DNA of 17,516 nucleotides from an uncultured Selenomonadales bacterium (GTDB lineage Bacteria; Bacillota; Negativicutes; Selenomonadales; Selenomonadaceae), in assembly GCA_937910665.1 (NCBI GenBank), contig CALEPR010000192.1:1-17516 (forward strand). Direction: 5' to 3'. Positions 6,305 through 12,420 of this stretch are shown in pieces. Under the pieces are notes generated by a model, which searched no databases, had not been told where the DNA came from, and was given only the letters and a program-made list of their open reading frames with translations. The translations under genes and the position numbers were made by a program. Position 1 is the stretch's first letter; each line of letters begins with the position of its first letter.

Positions 6305-7618
6305 ATGGAAACGACAGCGATTAACAGCGGCGATACAGCTTGGGTGCTAATCAGCGCAGCTTTAGTTTTTATAATGACTCCGGCAGTCGCACTATTTTAT
6401 GGCGGCATGGTCAGGAGCAAAAATGTTTTAACGACAATAATGCAGTCGATGTTTATTCTTGGAATGGTGTCGGTTGAGTTCATTTTAATCGGCTATGCTT
6501 TGGCTTTCGGTGATGACGTTAATGGATTTATCGGCGACTTGTCGAAAGTCGGACTTGCGGGAGTCGGTTACAATATTTTGGACGGCACACAAATTCCTGA
6601 GCTTGCATTTGTAGCTTTTCAGTGTATGTTTGCGGCATTAACTCCGGCACTGATAACAGGAGCATTTGCGGAGCGAATGAAGTTTGCCGGCTTTGCAGTT
6701 TTGATGTTGTTGTGGGCGATTTTTATTTACAATCCGATGGCACACTGGGTTTGGGGCGGAGGATTTTTGGCTGAACTTGGCGCATTAGATTTTGCGGGCG
6801 GTTTGGTTATCCACATTTTGAGCGGCGTTTCAGGTTTAACAATTTGTATTTTGCTTGGCAAGCGTCGCGGTTATGGAAAGTCGGCGATAGTTCCTCATAA
6901 CGTTCCAATGACAGTTATCGGCGCGGCGTTTCTCTGGATTGGTTGGTTTGGTTTCAATGCAGGTTCGGCACTCGGCGCGAATGAGTTGGCGGCAAATGCT
7001 TTTCTTGTGACGCAGATAGCGGCGGCGGCAGGAGTTTTAGGCTGGGTTTTAATTGAGTGGCTGAGGCACGGCAAGCCGACAGTTATCGGTGCGGTGTCGG
7101 GGGCGATTGCCGGACTTGTCGCGATAACTCCTGCGGCAGGTTACGTGACAATTCTGCCTTCACTTGCAATAGGATTAATCGGCGGCGGCGTTTGTTACTG
7201 CGCGGTTGCAATATTAAAAGAGCGGCTGGGTTATGATGATTCGCTTGACGCATTTGGTATTCACGGTATCGGTGGAATGTGGGGTGCAGTTGCGACGGGA
7301 CTTTGGGCTACCACTTCGATTAATCCCGACGGCGCGAACGGTTTATTTTACGGCGAAACAGATTTATTCTTCGCGCAGATTATTTCAATCGGCGTTGCAA
7401 TAATTTTCGCGGTTATCGGCTCTACAATTCTCTACAAAGTCGTCAACGCGATAACTGAAATGCGGGCAGATGAAGTCGAAGAAATTAACGGTCTTGATAT
7501 TAGTGAACACGGTGAGCGCGGTTACACAGAAAGTATTTTCACAGGCGCACCGAGTTTTTTCAGCGACGACACAAGTGCGATAAAATTTTTTCCGACAATA
7601 GAAAGTTCACAAAGTTAG
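6305..7618 (+). CDS. amt: Ammonium transporter Amt
   Basis: Inner-membrane ammonium channel/transporter of the Amt/Mep/Rh family, expected to form trimers gated by the PII protein encoded next door. From the chosen ATG it is 437 residues with about 11 membrane helices. Family landmarks: FYGGMVRSKNVLTT (31-44), the pore phenylalanine/serine region AFQCMFAALTPALITGAFAERMKF split over 101-127, and twin pore histidines H170 (VIHILSG) and H320 (FGIHGIGGMWG). The ATG at 6305 is chosen because AGGTG precedes it by ten bases and the protein then starts like other Amt proteins (ETTAINSGDTAWVL). The upstream TTG lies in the -35 box. glnK follows after 12 bases, the classic amt-glnK operon. Confidence 0.96.
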   Translation: METTAINSGDTAWVLISAALVFIMTPAVALFYGGMVRSKNVLTTIMQSMFILGMVSVEFILIGYALAFGDDVNGFIGDLSKVGLAGVGYNILDGTQIPELAFVAFQCMFAALTPALITGAFAERMKFAGFAVLMLLWAIFIYNPMAHWVWGGGFLAELGALDFAGGLVIHILSGVSGLTICILLGKRRGYGKSAIVPHNVPMTVIGAAFLWIGWFGFNAGSALGANELAANAFLVTQIAAAAGVLGWVLIEWLRHGKPTVIGAVSGAIAGLVAITPAAGYVTILPSLAIGLIGGGVCYCAVAILKERLGYDDSLDAFGIHGIGGMWGAVATGLWATTSINPDGANGLFYGETDLFFAQIISIGVAIIFAVIGSTILYKVVNAITEMRADEVEEINGLDISEHGERGYTESIFTGAPSFFSDDTSAIKFFPTIESSQS

Positions 7619-7630
7619 GCGGTGAATTGA

Positions 7631-8005
7631 ATGGATAAAAAAATTACAAAAATTGAAATTGTTACGCGTCCCTCGAAACTTGAAGAATTAAAAGATGCGT
7701 TGAATGAAATTGGAGTTTTGGGAATGACAGTCAGTCAGGTTTACGGCTGCGGAACTCAGAAAGGACATAAAGAACTTTATCGCGGCAAAGAATATGAAGT
7801 TACTTTAGTTCCGAAAATTAAAGTTGAAACTGTGGTCTGTGAAATTCCTGTAGAAAAAGTTTTGGAAGTGGCGCAGAAAATTTTGCGGACAGGAAAGTTC
7901 GGTGACGGAAAAATTTTTGTCTATGAACTTTCGGATGCGGTGAGAATTAGAACAGGTCATCGCGGCGCAGAGGCTATTATGGATATTCCCGGCGAAAAGA
8001 TTTAG
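7631..8005 (+). CDS. glnK: PII nitrogen regulatory protein
   Basis: 124-residue PII trimer subunit that senses ATP/ADP and 2-oxoglutarate and blocks Amt when nitrogen is ample. Visible PII features: T-loop GCGTQKGHKELYRGKEYEV (39-57) with Y55 at the position uridylylated in enteric PII and Q43 and K62 for ligand binding, then RTGKFGDGKIFV (about 86-97) and VRIRTGHRG (about 104-112). Residues 1-4 slightly extend the usual start. AGGCGGTGA overlaps the amt stop and serves as ribosome binding site. Pairing with amt favours the GlnK role, though GlnB and GlnK cannot be separated by sequence alone. Whether it is modified here is unknown. Confidence 0.95.
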   Translation: MDKKITKIEIVTRPSKLEELKDALNEIGVLGMTVSQVYGCGTQKGHKELYRGKEYEVTLVPKIKVETVVCEIPVEKVLEVAQKILRTGKFGDGKIFVYELSDAVRIRTGHRGAEAIMDIPGEKI

Positions 8006-8050
8006 ATAAAAAATTTGTTTGCGCGACAATTTTTGTAAAAATTTTAAAAT

Positions 8051-8083
8051 TTTCTCTGCGTCAATCGCGGAGAATTTTTTTTT
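8051..8083 (+). terminator. Intrinsic terminator of amt-glnK
   Basis: Stem TTCTCTGCG (8052-8060) pairs with CGCGGAGAA (8066-8074) with one G-U pair and a five-base loop, followed by nine T (8075-8083). It lies 46 bases after the glnK stop. Confidence 0.9.
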
Positions 8084-8111
8084 GCTGTCGCTTTATTAAA
8101 AATGCAAATTA

Positions 8112-8120
8112 TGTTATAGT
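8112..8120 (+). promoter_or_regulatory. Extended -10 promoter of ddh
   Basis: TGT followed by TATAGT (8115-8120) forms an extended -10 element. The -35 position (8092-8097, TTTATT) is weak. It lies between the glnK terminator and the ddh ribosome binding site, so ddh is probably expressed separately from amt-glnK. Confidence 0.55.
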
Positions 8121-8158
8121 TCGGATTGGAAAATATTTTTGAAGGAGGAAAAATTTTT

Positions 8159-9139
8159 ATGAAGATTGGAATTTTAGGTTATGGAAACTTGGGGCGCGGC
8201 GTTGAGTTCGCGGTTAAAGAAAATCCCAACACGGAACTTGCAGCAGTTTTCACTCGCAGAAATCCTGCAGATTTAAAAATTGCAACTGAAAATGTTCCTG
8301 TCGTGAAAGTTGACGACGCGGAAAATTGGCAAGATAAAATTGATGTAATGATTCTTTGCGGCGGAAGTGCGACTGATTTACCGAAACAAACTCCGCAGTT
8401 CGCAAAATTTTTCAATGTCATTGACAGTTTCGACACGCACGCAAAAATTCCCGAACACTTCGCGGCAGTTGATGCGGCGGCAAAAAATTCAAATCACGTC
8501 GCAATAATTTCTGTCGGCTGGGATCCGGGACTTTTTTCACTCGCGCGAGTTTACAGCAACGCAATTTTGCCCGGCGGAAATGATTATACTTTCTGGGGCA
8601 AAGGCGTAAGTCAAGGTCACTCTGACGCGATTAGACGCATTAGCGGCGTGAAAAATGCAAAACAATATACAATTCCAATCGATGCGGCACTTGATGCAGT
8701 TCGCGCAGGAAAAAATCCTGAACTTTCGACGCGAGAAAAACATTTGCGCGAATGTTTTGTTGTTTTGGAGGAAGGAGCGGACGCAAAAAAAGTCGAGCAA
8801 GAAATTAAAACCATGCCAAATTATTTTTCAGATTACGACACAACAGTTCACTTCATCAGCGAAGAAGAACTTCAAAAAAATCACAGCGGACTTGCTCACG
8901 GCGGTTTTGTAATTCGCAGCGGCAAGACCGGAGAAAATAAAAAGCATAATCACATTGTCGAATTTAATTTGAAACTCGATTCCAATCCTGAATTTACTGC
9001 AAGCGTTTTGGTTGCTTACGCTCGCGCAGCTTACAAGTTCAGTCAGGAAAAAAATTTCGGCTGCAAAACTGTTTTGGATATTCCTCCGGCTTATCTTTCA
9101 AATTTGGATGGCGCACAGCTTCGCGCACATTTGCTTTAA
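8159..9139 (+). CDS. ddh: meso-Diaminopimelate dehydrogenase
   Basis: NADPH-dependent enzyme that reductively aminates tetrahydrodipicolinate with free ammonium to meso-DAP, bypassing acylated intermediates and the epimerase. From the chosen ATG it is 326 residues, the family's usual length. The Rossmann motif GYGNLG is at 7-12. Other family segments: SVGWDPGLFSLARV, WGKGVSQGHSDAIRRI and MPNYFSDYDTTVHF. The ATG at 8159 is favoured over an in-frame TTG at 8126 because AAGGAGG (8142-8148) lies ten bases before it and the protein then begins MKIGILGYGN like known Ddh proteins. Its position beside amt-glnK suits an ammonium-consuming enzyme. The next gene starts three bases after its stop. Confidence 0.95.
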   Translation: MKIGILGYGNLGRGVEFAVKENPNTELAAVFTRRNPADLKIATENVPVVKVDDAENWQDKIDVMILCGGSATDLPKQTPQFAKFFNVIDSFDTHAKIPEHFAAVDAAAKNSNHVAIISVGWDPGLFSLARVYSNAILPGGNDYTFWGKGVSQGHSDAIRRISGVKNAKQYTIPIDAALDAVRAGKNPELSTREKHLRECFVVLEEGADAKKVEQEIKTMPNYFSDYDTTVHFISEEELQKNHSGLAHGGFVIRSGKTGENKKHNHIVEFNLKLDSNPEFTASVLVAYARAAYKFSQEKNFGCKTVLDIPPAYLSNLDGAQLRAHLL

Positions 9140-9142
9140 AAA

Positions 9143-9976
9143 ATGGCTTTGACATTTCCAACGCCGCCGACTGCTCCTACTCCTCCCGCTGTCGATAAAG
9201 GTGACGGCAACAATTCGCATGCAAAAATTGATGCACCGAATTTTTTTCAAGTTCCTTTCGTTCAAGGTGGCGGAGTAAATTTTAAAAATCCTGCAACTGA
9301 AACTTTTCAGGGCGACGAAGAAAATTTTTCTGAAAATGAAGTCGAGGAAGAAACTCCCGAGCAAAATTCCGCAGTCGGCAAAAAACAAATCACAACGCCT
9401 GAAACTTTAGCACGCGACGCAGTCGCAAACGGCGCAGGAGCTTTGACAAAAAAAACTGTAACCAAACCCGAACAACAAAATAATTCCGCGCCTTCCGCAA
9501 ATTCCGCAAATCAAAACGCAATTCAAATCCCGTCGTCGTCAAATTCATCTCTCAGCGACGCAGAACGAGGTAAGGCAGTTTTGCGAGAATTTCAGGAGGA
9601 GGACAGACAACTTGCAAGCGAAGAAAAAAATAATTTCGGAACTTCTACAGAAACTCCGAAAACTTTTCATTTGAATCAACAGCAAGGTCAACAGGGCGGA
9701 CTTTATTGGATTGTAATTTTACTTTTCGCGGCGGTCGCAGGATTTGTTGTCGTGAAAAAATTTTTGATCAGCGACAAACCAAAATTAAAAAAATCTGATT
9801 TGTTTGACGACACGAAGGACAGATTGAAAAAATTAGGAAGGAGGAAGGAGGAATTAGGAATGGAAAGTAACAATTCCTCGCTCCTAACTCCTACTTCCTC
9901 GTTAAAAACAAAACCTGCGCGAGTTCCAAAAAAAGATGACGACGACAAAGGCAAACATTTTGAAATTCGCGTCTAG
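9143..9976 (+). CDS. Pro/Ser/Gln-rich single-pass membrane protein, unknown function
   Basis: 277 residues, family not recognised. The N-terminal 186 residues are low-complexity and probably disordered: proline-rich (FPTPPTAPTPPA), then acidic, then S/N/Q-rich. One hydrophobic helix (about 187-204, LYWIVILLFAAVAGFVVV) is followed by a lysine-rich tail ending in KKDDDDKGKHFEIRV. The positive-inside rule puts the tail in the cytoplasm and the long N-terminal part outside, with no signal peptide. That layout loosely recalls FliO, but I see no sequence support. No Shine-Dalgarno sequence is visible; the ATG is three bases after the ddh stop, so reinitiation after ddh is likely. About residues 231-255 come from a palindromic low-complexity repeat. 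Confidence 0.65.
   Translation: MALTFPTPPTAPTPPAVDKGDGNNSHAKIDAPNFFQVPFVQGGGVNFKNPATETFQGDEENFSENEVEEETPEQNSAVGKKQITTPETLARDAVANGAGALTKKTVTKPEQQNNSAPSANSANQNAIQIPSSSNSSLSDAERGKAVLREFQEEDRQLASEEKNNFGTSTETPKTFHLNQQQGQQGGLYWIVILLFAAVAGFVVVKKFLISDKPKLKKSDLFDDTKDRLKKLGRRKEELGMESNNSSLLTPTSSLKTKPARVPKKDDDDKGKHFEIRV
9831..9903. repeat. Palindromic GGAAGGAGGAATTAGG repeat inside a coding region
   Basis: Left half (9831-9863) is purine-rich with AGGAAGGAGG and GGAATTAGG units. Right half (9871-9903) is the approximate inverse (AATTCCTCGCTCCTAACTCC). It encodes about residues 231-255 of the single-pass membrane protein without breaking the frame. It is related in style to 4028-4060 and 5045-5122. Confidence 0.7.
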
Positions 9977-10004
9977 TTGTCATCGACATTACAAAAAAAT
10001 TCTC

Positions 10005-10039
10005 AAAAAAAAACTCCGACAAATTTTTTTGCCGAAGTT
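10005..10039 (-). terminator. Terminator after the FliD-like gene (possibly bidirectional)
   Basis: On the minus strand an 11-bp stem (AACTTCGGCAA with TTGTCGGAGTT, two G-U pairs) is followed by eight or more T. On the plus strand the same arms have two C-A mismatches and also end in a T run (10041-10048). It therefore best serves the minus-strand gene but may also stop the ddh transcript. Confidence 0.75.
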
Positions 10040-10096
10040 ATTTTTTTTGTAATCTTCTTCATTATTTTTCAGAACTGTTCCGCTCCAAAAAATTTT

Positions 10097-10972
10097 TCAG
10101 AACATCATATTGACTAAGTTGCCAACATTAGTTAAAGCTGCCATCTTTGCGTAAGTGCCGCCGGTGTAAAGTGCCGCGCTTGAAAGTTGATCACCCAACA
10201 TTGATTTTGCTGTCGGGAAAAGTCTGTCGCGCTGAGAATTTGCGGTTGACACATGACTTTCAGCTTTCGCAGCCAAGCCGTCACTGCCGACAAGCCTTGA
10301 AACTTTTGAAGGATCATCCACAATCGCGTTTGCAAGTTTTTCTTCGTCAACAGACAAAGTGCCGTCGCTTTTTACGCTGATTCCGATCGACTCATAATCT
10401 TTTGCGCGGTAAGTTGCGTCGCTGAAATCTTTTGCCAATCTGCTGACACGCCCCGAAACTGAACTGTTGTCGTTGAGGAATTTTATTGAACTGTTGTAAT
10501 CGTCAACAAAACCTTGCACAGTTTTCAAAGCGTCCTTCATCTTGTCGCTGTAAGTTGTCGTCGTGACAGTTTTGCCATCTTCATCTGTCGTTGTGGTTTT
10601 TGTAATGGCAGGTGTTTCGACGGTTTCTGTTTCTTCAGCACCTTCAGAAGTTTTGGTAGATTTTGTGACTGCGGCGAAGTCATAATTCTTGACAGCAGTC
10701 GCCGACTTTTTGAGTTCAGACATTGCGTCATCGAACTCGGTATAGAAAGTTTCCTTTGCTTCGTCATAACTTGCGAGGACAGAGGAAACTCCTGACTTAA
10801 TTTCGCTGAGACCTGCAAGCGCATTGAGCGAACTTGAGGAACCGGAACTGTAATTGCTCCACAGCGAATTGACGGAATTTTGCGCGGTGTTGCTTTTGGT
10901 TGATGATGAACCGCTGTTAAACAGCCAAGCATTTTTTGTCGCGCTGAAAAGATTGTTCATGTTGATTGACAT
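10097..10972 (-). CDS. FliD C-terminal-like flagellar protein
   Basis: 291 residues from the chosen ATG. The C-terminal half (about 151-237) looks like the FliD (filament cap, HAP2) C-terminal domain: FVDDYNSSIKFLNDNS, then IGISVKSDGTLSVDEEKLANAI and DPSKVSRLVG. The N-terminal FliD domain of full-length caps is absent, replaced by a Ser/Asn-rich start (12-50), a helical segment and a threonine-rich linker (about 105-142). The ATG at 10972 follows AAGGAAGGGTGAG; a GTG three codons upstream lies inside that site and is less likely. A sigma-28-like promoter lies upstream (11033-11059). No other flagellar gene is in the window, so whether it caps filaments or is an accessory protein is open. Confidence 0.7.
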   Translation of the reverse strand: MSINMNNLFSATKNAWLFNSGSSSTKSNTAQNSVNSLWSNYSSGSSSSLNALAGLSEIKSGVSSVLASYDEAKETFYTEFDDAMSELKKSATAVKNYDFAAVTKSTKTSEGAEETETVETPAITKTTTTDEDGKTVTTTTYSDKMKDALKTVQGFVDDYNSSIKFLNDNSSVSGRVSRLAKDFSDATYRAKDYESIGISVKSDGTLSVDEEKLANAIVDDPSKVSRLVGSDGLAAKAESHVSTANSQRDRLFPTAKSMLGDQLSSAALYTGGTYAKMAALTNVGNLVNMMF

Positions 10973-11032
10973 TTTTCTCACCCTTCCTTGAAAAAAAATC
11001 CTAGAACAAAGTTTTTTCCATTCTACACAAAT

Positions 11033-11059
11033 ATATCGACAAATGCAACTAAAAATTTA
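11033..11059 (-). promoter_or_regulatory. Sigma-28 (flagellar) promoter candidate
   Basis: On the minus strand: TAAATTTT (11052-11059), exactly 11 bases, then GTCGATAT (11033-11040), against the known consensus TAAAGTTT-N11-GCCGATAA (13 of 16). It gives a leader of about 55 bases before the FliD-like gene. An alternative sigma-70 reading (TTGCAT, 17 bases, TAGAAT) overlaps it. Confidence 0.6.
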
Positions 11060-11060
11060 A

Positions 11061-11149
11061 AACTTGTATTCACAAGTTCGAGGGATAAAGAAGAAGGGGA
11101 AAATAAATCCTCCGGGCTAAATTCCCTGAGGCTGTGAATACAACTTCTT
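11061..11149. repeat. Large imperfect inverted repeat upstream of the FliD-like gene
   Basis: The arm AACTTGTATTCACA (11061-11074) recurs inverted with one mismatch at 11136-11149. The match continues inward through a GAGGGA-type block (about 11079-11085) and its partner TCCCTGAGG. The outer part of the left arm is itself a 7-bp hairpin, AACTTGT/ACAAGTT (11061-11078). It separates the divergent sigma-28 and RNA promoters; function unknown. Confidence 0.6.
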
Positions 11150-11202
11150 AATTCCTGAAGTGCGAAAAAATCTCGCCTTGAAAAATTTTTGAAAAATAAT
11201 TC

Positions 11203-11230
11203 TTGACAAAATCTCCAATTTGATTATAAT
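11203..11230 (+). promoter_or_regulatory. Strong sigma-70 promoter of the RNA region
   Basis: Perfect -35 TTGACA (11203-11208) and perfect -10 TATAAT (11225-11230) with a 16-base spacer. No gene starts within reach, so it should drive a non-coding or leader RNA starting near 11237. The sequence AATCTCGCCTAGAA just after the -10 box repeats a copy at 11169-11182. Confidence 0.85.
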
Positions 11231-11236
11231 CTCGCC

Positions 11237-11857
11237 TAGAATCATTCAGTCAAGCATCGAGTAGAGATAATCGCAGATTGAAAGATTTTAGGAAACTTGA
11301 ATGACGGTAACCTTTCGAGTTTTCGTCGCGAACTTTTTGACAGCCGGTTACTTTGATAAAAGTTTGCGAAGGCTCGGAGTCAGTTGGTGAGACTTCGGCA
11401 AAACGCAAGATATATTGGTGAGGTCTTGCGGATTTTTGGAGCTGTGACAGTATACTTTGTCAAGCCGTTTTGAAAATGAAATTGTTTGTTAGTTGGAAAG
11501 TTTTTTACTTTGGTTCGGGGAAAGGTTATAGTCCAAAGTAGAAAATTGACAGCAAAGAAATCTGTGGCGTTAAGAAAGAATACAGTTTAGTCGTTTTTGA
11601 CTGTGTTCGTTTCGAGGCGCTTATTTTATTGCAAAAAGGAGGGTTGCGCAGAAAAAATATTTTTGAAAGAAATTCTATTCAAGGCAAAAAAAAATAACCT
11701 CAACCTGAACGTCAATCTAAAATGCTTGAAAATTTTTATACTTTATGGGCTACAATCGCAATCGTTAGTAACATCTTTAAGTTCGAAACTCTGAACAGTA
11801 ACAAACTAAAAATGTGCGCGAAGTCTCGATTGTAGCAGGTCGGGGCTTTTTGCTTTT
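11237..11857 (+). ncRNA. Candidate large structured RNA, copy 1
   Basis: About 620 bases from a consensus promoter to a strong terminator with no convincing gene inside. Helices seen: GTAACC/GGTTAC (11307-11312 with 11346-11351); TCGGAGTC/GACTTCGG (11374-11381 with 11391-11398); CGCAAGA/TCTTGCG (11404-11410 with 11424-11430), the last two both carrying TTGGTGAG at the loop; a bulged GG-CT-TGACA helix with TGTCA-AG-CC (about 11438-11465); and a 15-bp helix (11499-11513 with 11533-11547). GCTACAATCG (11749-11758) matches CGATTGTAGC (11827-11836), overlapping the terminator. I do not recognise the class. It is not tmRNA, RNase P or SRP RNA by any motif I know; its size is in the range of large ornate RNAs such as ROOL or OLE. 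A 65-codon TTG frame at 11597-11794 lacks support. Confidence 0.6.
11822..11857 (+). terminator. Intrinsic terminator 1
   Basis: AGTCTCGA (11822-11829) pairs with TCGGGGCT (11840-11847) with two G-U pairs, ten-base loop, then TTTTTGCTTTT. Nearly identical to the terminator at 12264-12299. Confidence 0.85.
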
Positions 11858-11910
11858 GGTGAATAGGTTCCAAGTTTTTTGTAGGAAATTTTTGTAGGGA
11901 TTTTTGTTAA

Positions 11911-12299
11911 AGACAAAAAAATACCCTCAACCTGTAGCGGGTGGTTAAGGTTTAGTCGCTGAAAGTCTTATATTTCTGCATCGGCGCAGCTTTCGTGACA
12001 AGTCAGCGTTTGTTGTCAATCTTTGTGGCAGTTCAGCCATTTTATGACGCTACATTTGTGGCGACTGTCACCAAAAAGATACTTATCATAGCTGTAACTC
12101 TCCTTACCGTTGTTGGTTTGGAGAATTGACAACGTGACCATTCTACACGCTTACAAAATAAATTACAATCGAAATTTTTCTTGAAACTTCTTTAGGTTTA
12201 TGCTACCTTCAGTTGTAGTTTAGAACACTATCGAAGATTGTGAACATAGTCTTTTCAGAGAAAAGTCTCGATTGTAGCGAGTCGGGGCTTTTTGCTTTT
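11911..12299 (+). ncRNA. Candidate structured RNA or attenuated leader, copy 2
   Basis: Starts with a CAAAAAAATAcCCTCAACCTG-type motif shared with copy 1 (11683-11707) and ends in the duplicated terminator. Helices: CCTCAACC/GGTTAAGG (11925-11932 with 11943-11950, one mismatch); TGACAA/TTGTCA (11996-12001 with 12013-12018); GTGGCAGT/ACTGTCAC (12025-12032 with 12064-12071) enclosing CGCTAC-ATTT-GTGGCG (12048-12063); interleaved TCTCC/GGAGA and CGTTGT/ACAACG (12099-12134), a possible pseudoknot; and TACAATCGA/TCGATTGTA (12164-12172 with 12268-12276) competing with the terminator. No clear promoter of its own is visible, so it may be read through from copy 1. The 5' end is a guess. It could instead be the leader of the giant gene at 12433. 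Confidence 0.5.
12264..12299 (+). terminator. Intrinsic terminator 2
   Basis: AGTCTCGA (12264-12271), loop 12272-12281, TCGGGGCT (12282-12289), then TTTTTGCTTTT. The second copy of the terminator at 11822-11857, identical in both arms and T-tract and differing only in the loop. The giant gene begins 134 bases beyond it without a convincing promoter in between. Confidence 0.85.
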
Positions 12300-12358
12300 G
12301 TAAAATAAATTTCCCGAAAAAAGTTTTAACGTTTTTCAAATTTTGCTTAAGAAAGTTT

Positions 12359-12408
12359 TAAGTCTGAATCGCGAAAAGTTTTTTGCTAAAGATTTTAATT
12401 CAGACTTA
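12359..12408 (+). promoter_or_regulatory. Leader hairpin directly before the giant gene's ribosome binding site
   Basis: TAAGTCTGAAT (12359-12369) pairs perfectly with ATTCAGACTTA (12398-12408), an 11-bp stem. The loop holds a smaller GCGAAAA/TTTTTGC hairpin. The stem ends four bases before AAAGGAGG (12413-12420), so folding or a bound protein could affect translation or mRNA stability. Confidence 0.65.
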
Positions 12409-12412
12409 TTTC

Positions 12413-12420
12413 AAAGGAGG
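12413..12420 (+). promoter_or_regulatory. Ribosome binding site fixing the giant gene's start
   Basis: AAAGGAGG stands 12 bases before the ATG at 12433. The frame is open back to a TTG at 12343, but that codon has no binding site and the intervening sequence forms the leader hairpin, so 12433 is the start. Confidence 0.85.

Noticed and set aside
11223..11253. Minus-strand promoter overlapping the RNA promoter (TTGACT and TATAAT)
   Set aside because: Spacer is 19 bases and the -10 match arises because GATTATAATC is palindromic; possible but weaker than the plus-strand promoter.
11597..11794. 65-codon plus-strand frame from a TTG
   Set aside because: No ribosome binding site, biased low-quality composition, and it lies within RNA-type helices and the terminator-competing arm.
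11203..12300. CRISPR array, tracrRNA or tRNA genes in the non-coding region
   Set aside because: No regularly spaced repeats, no anti-repeat with a cas gene nearby, and no cloverleaf with TTCGA arm in proper context.
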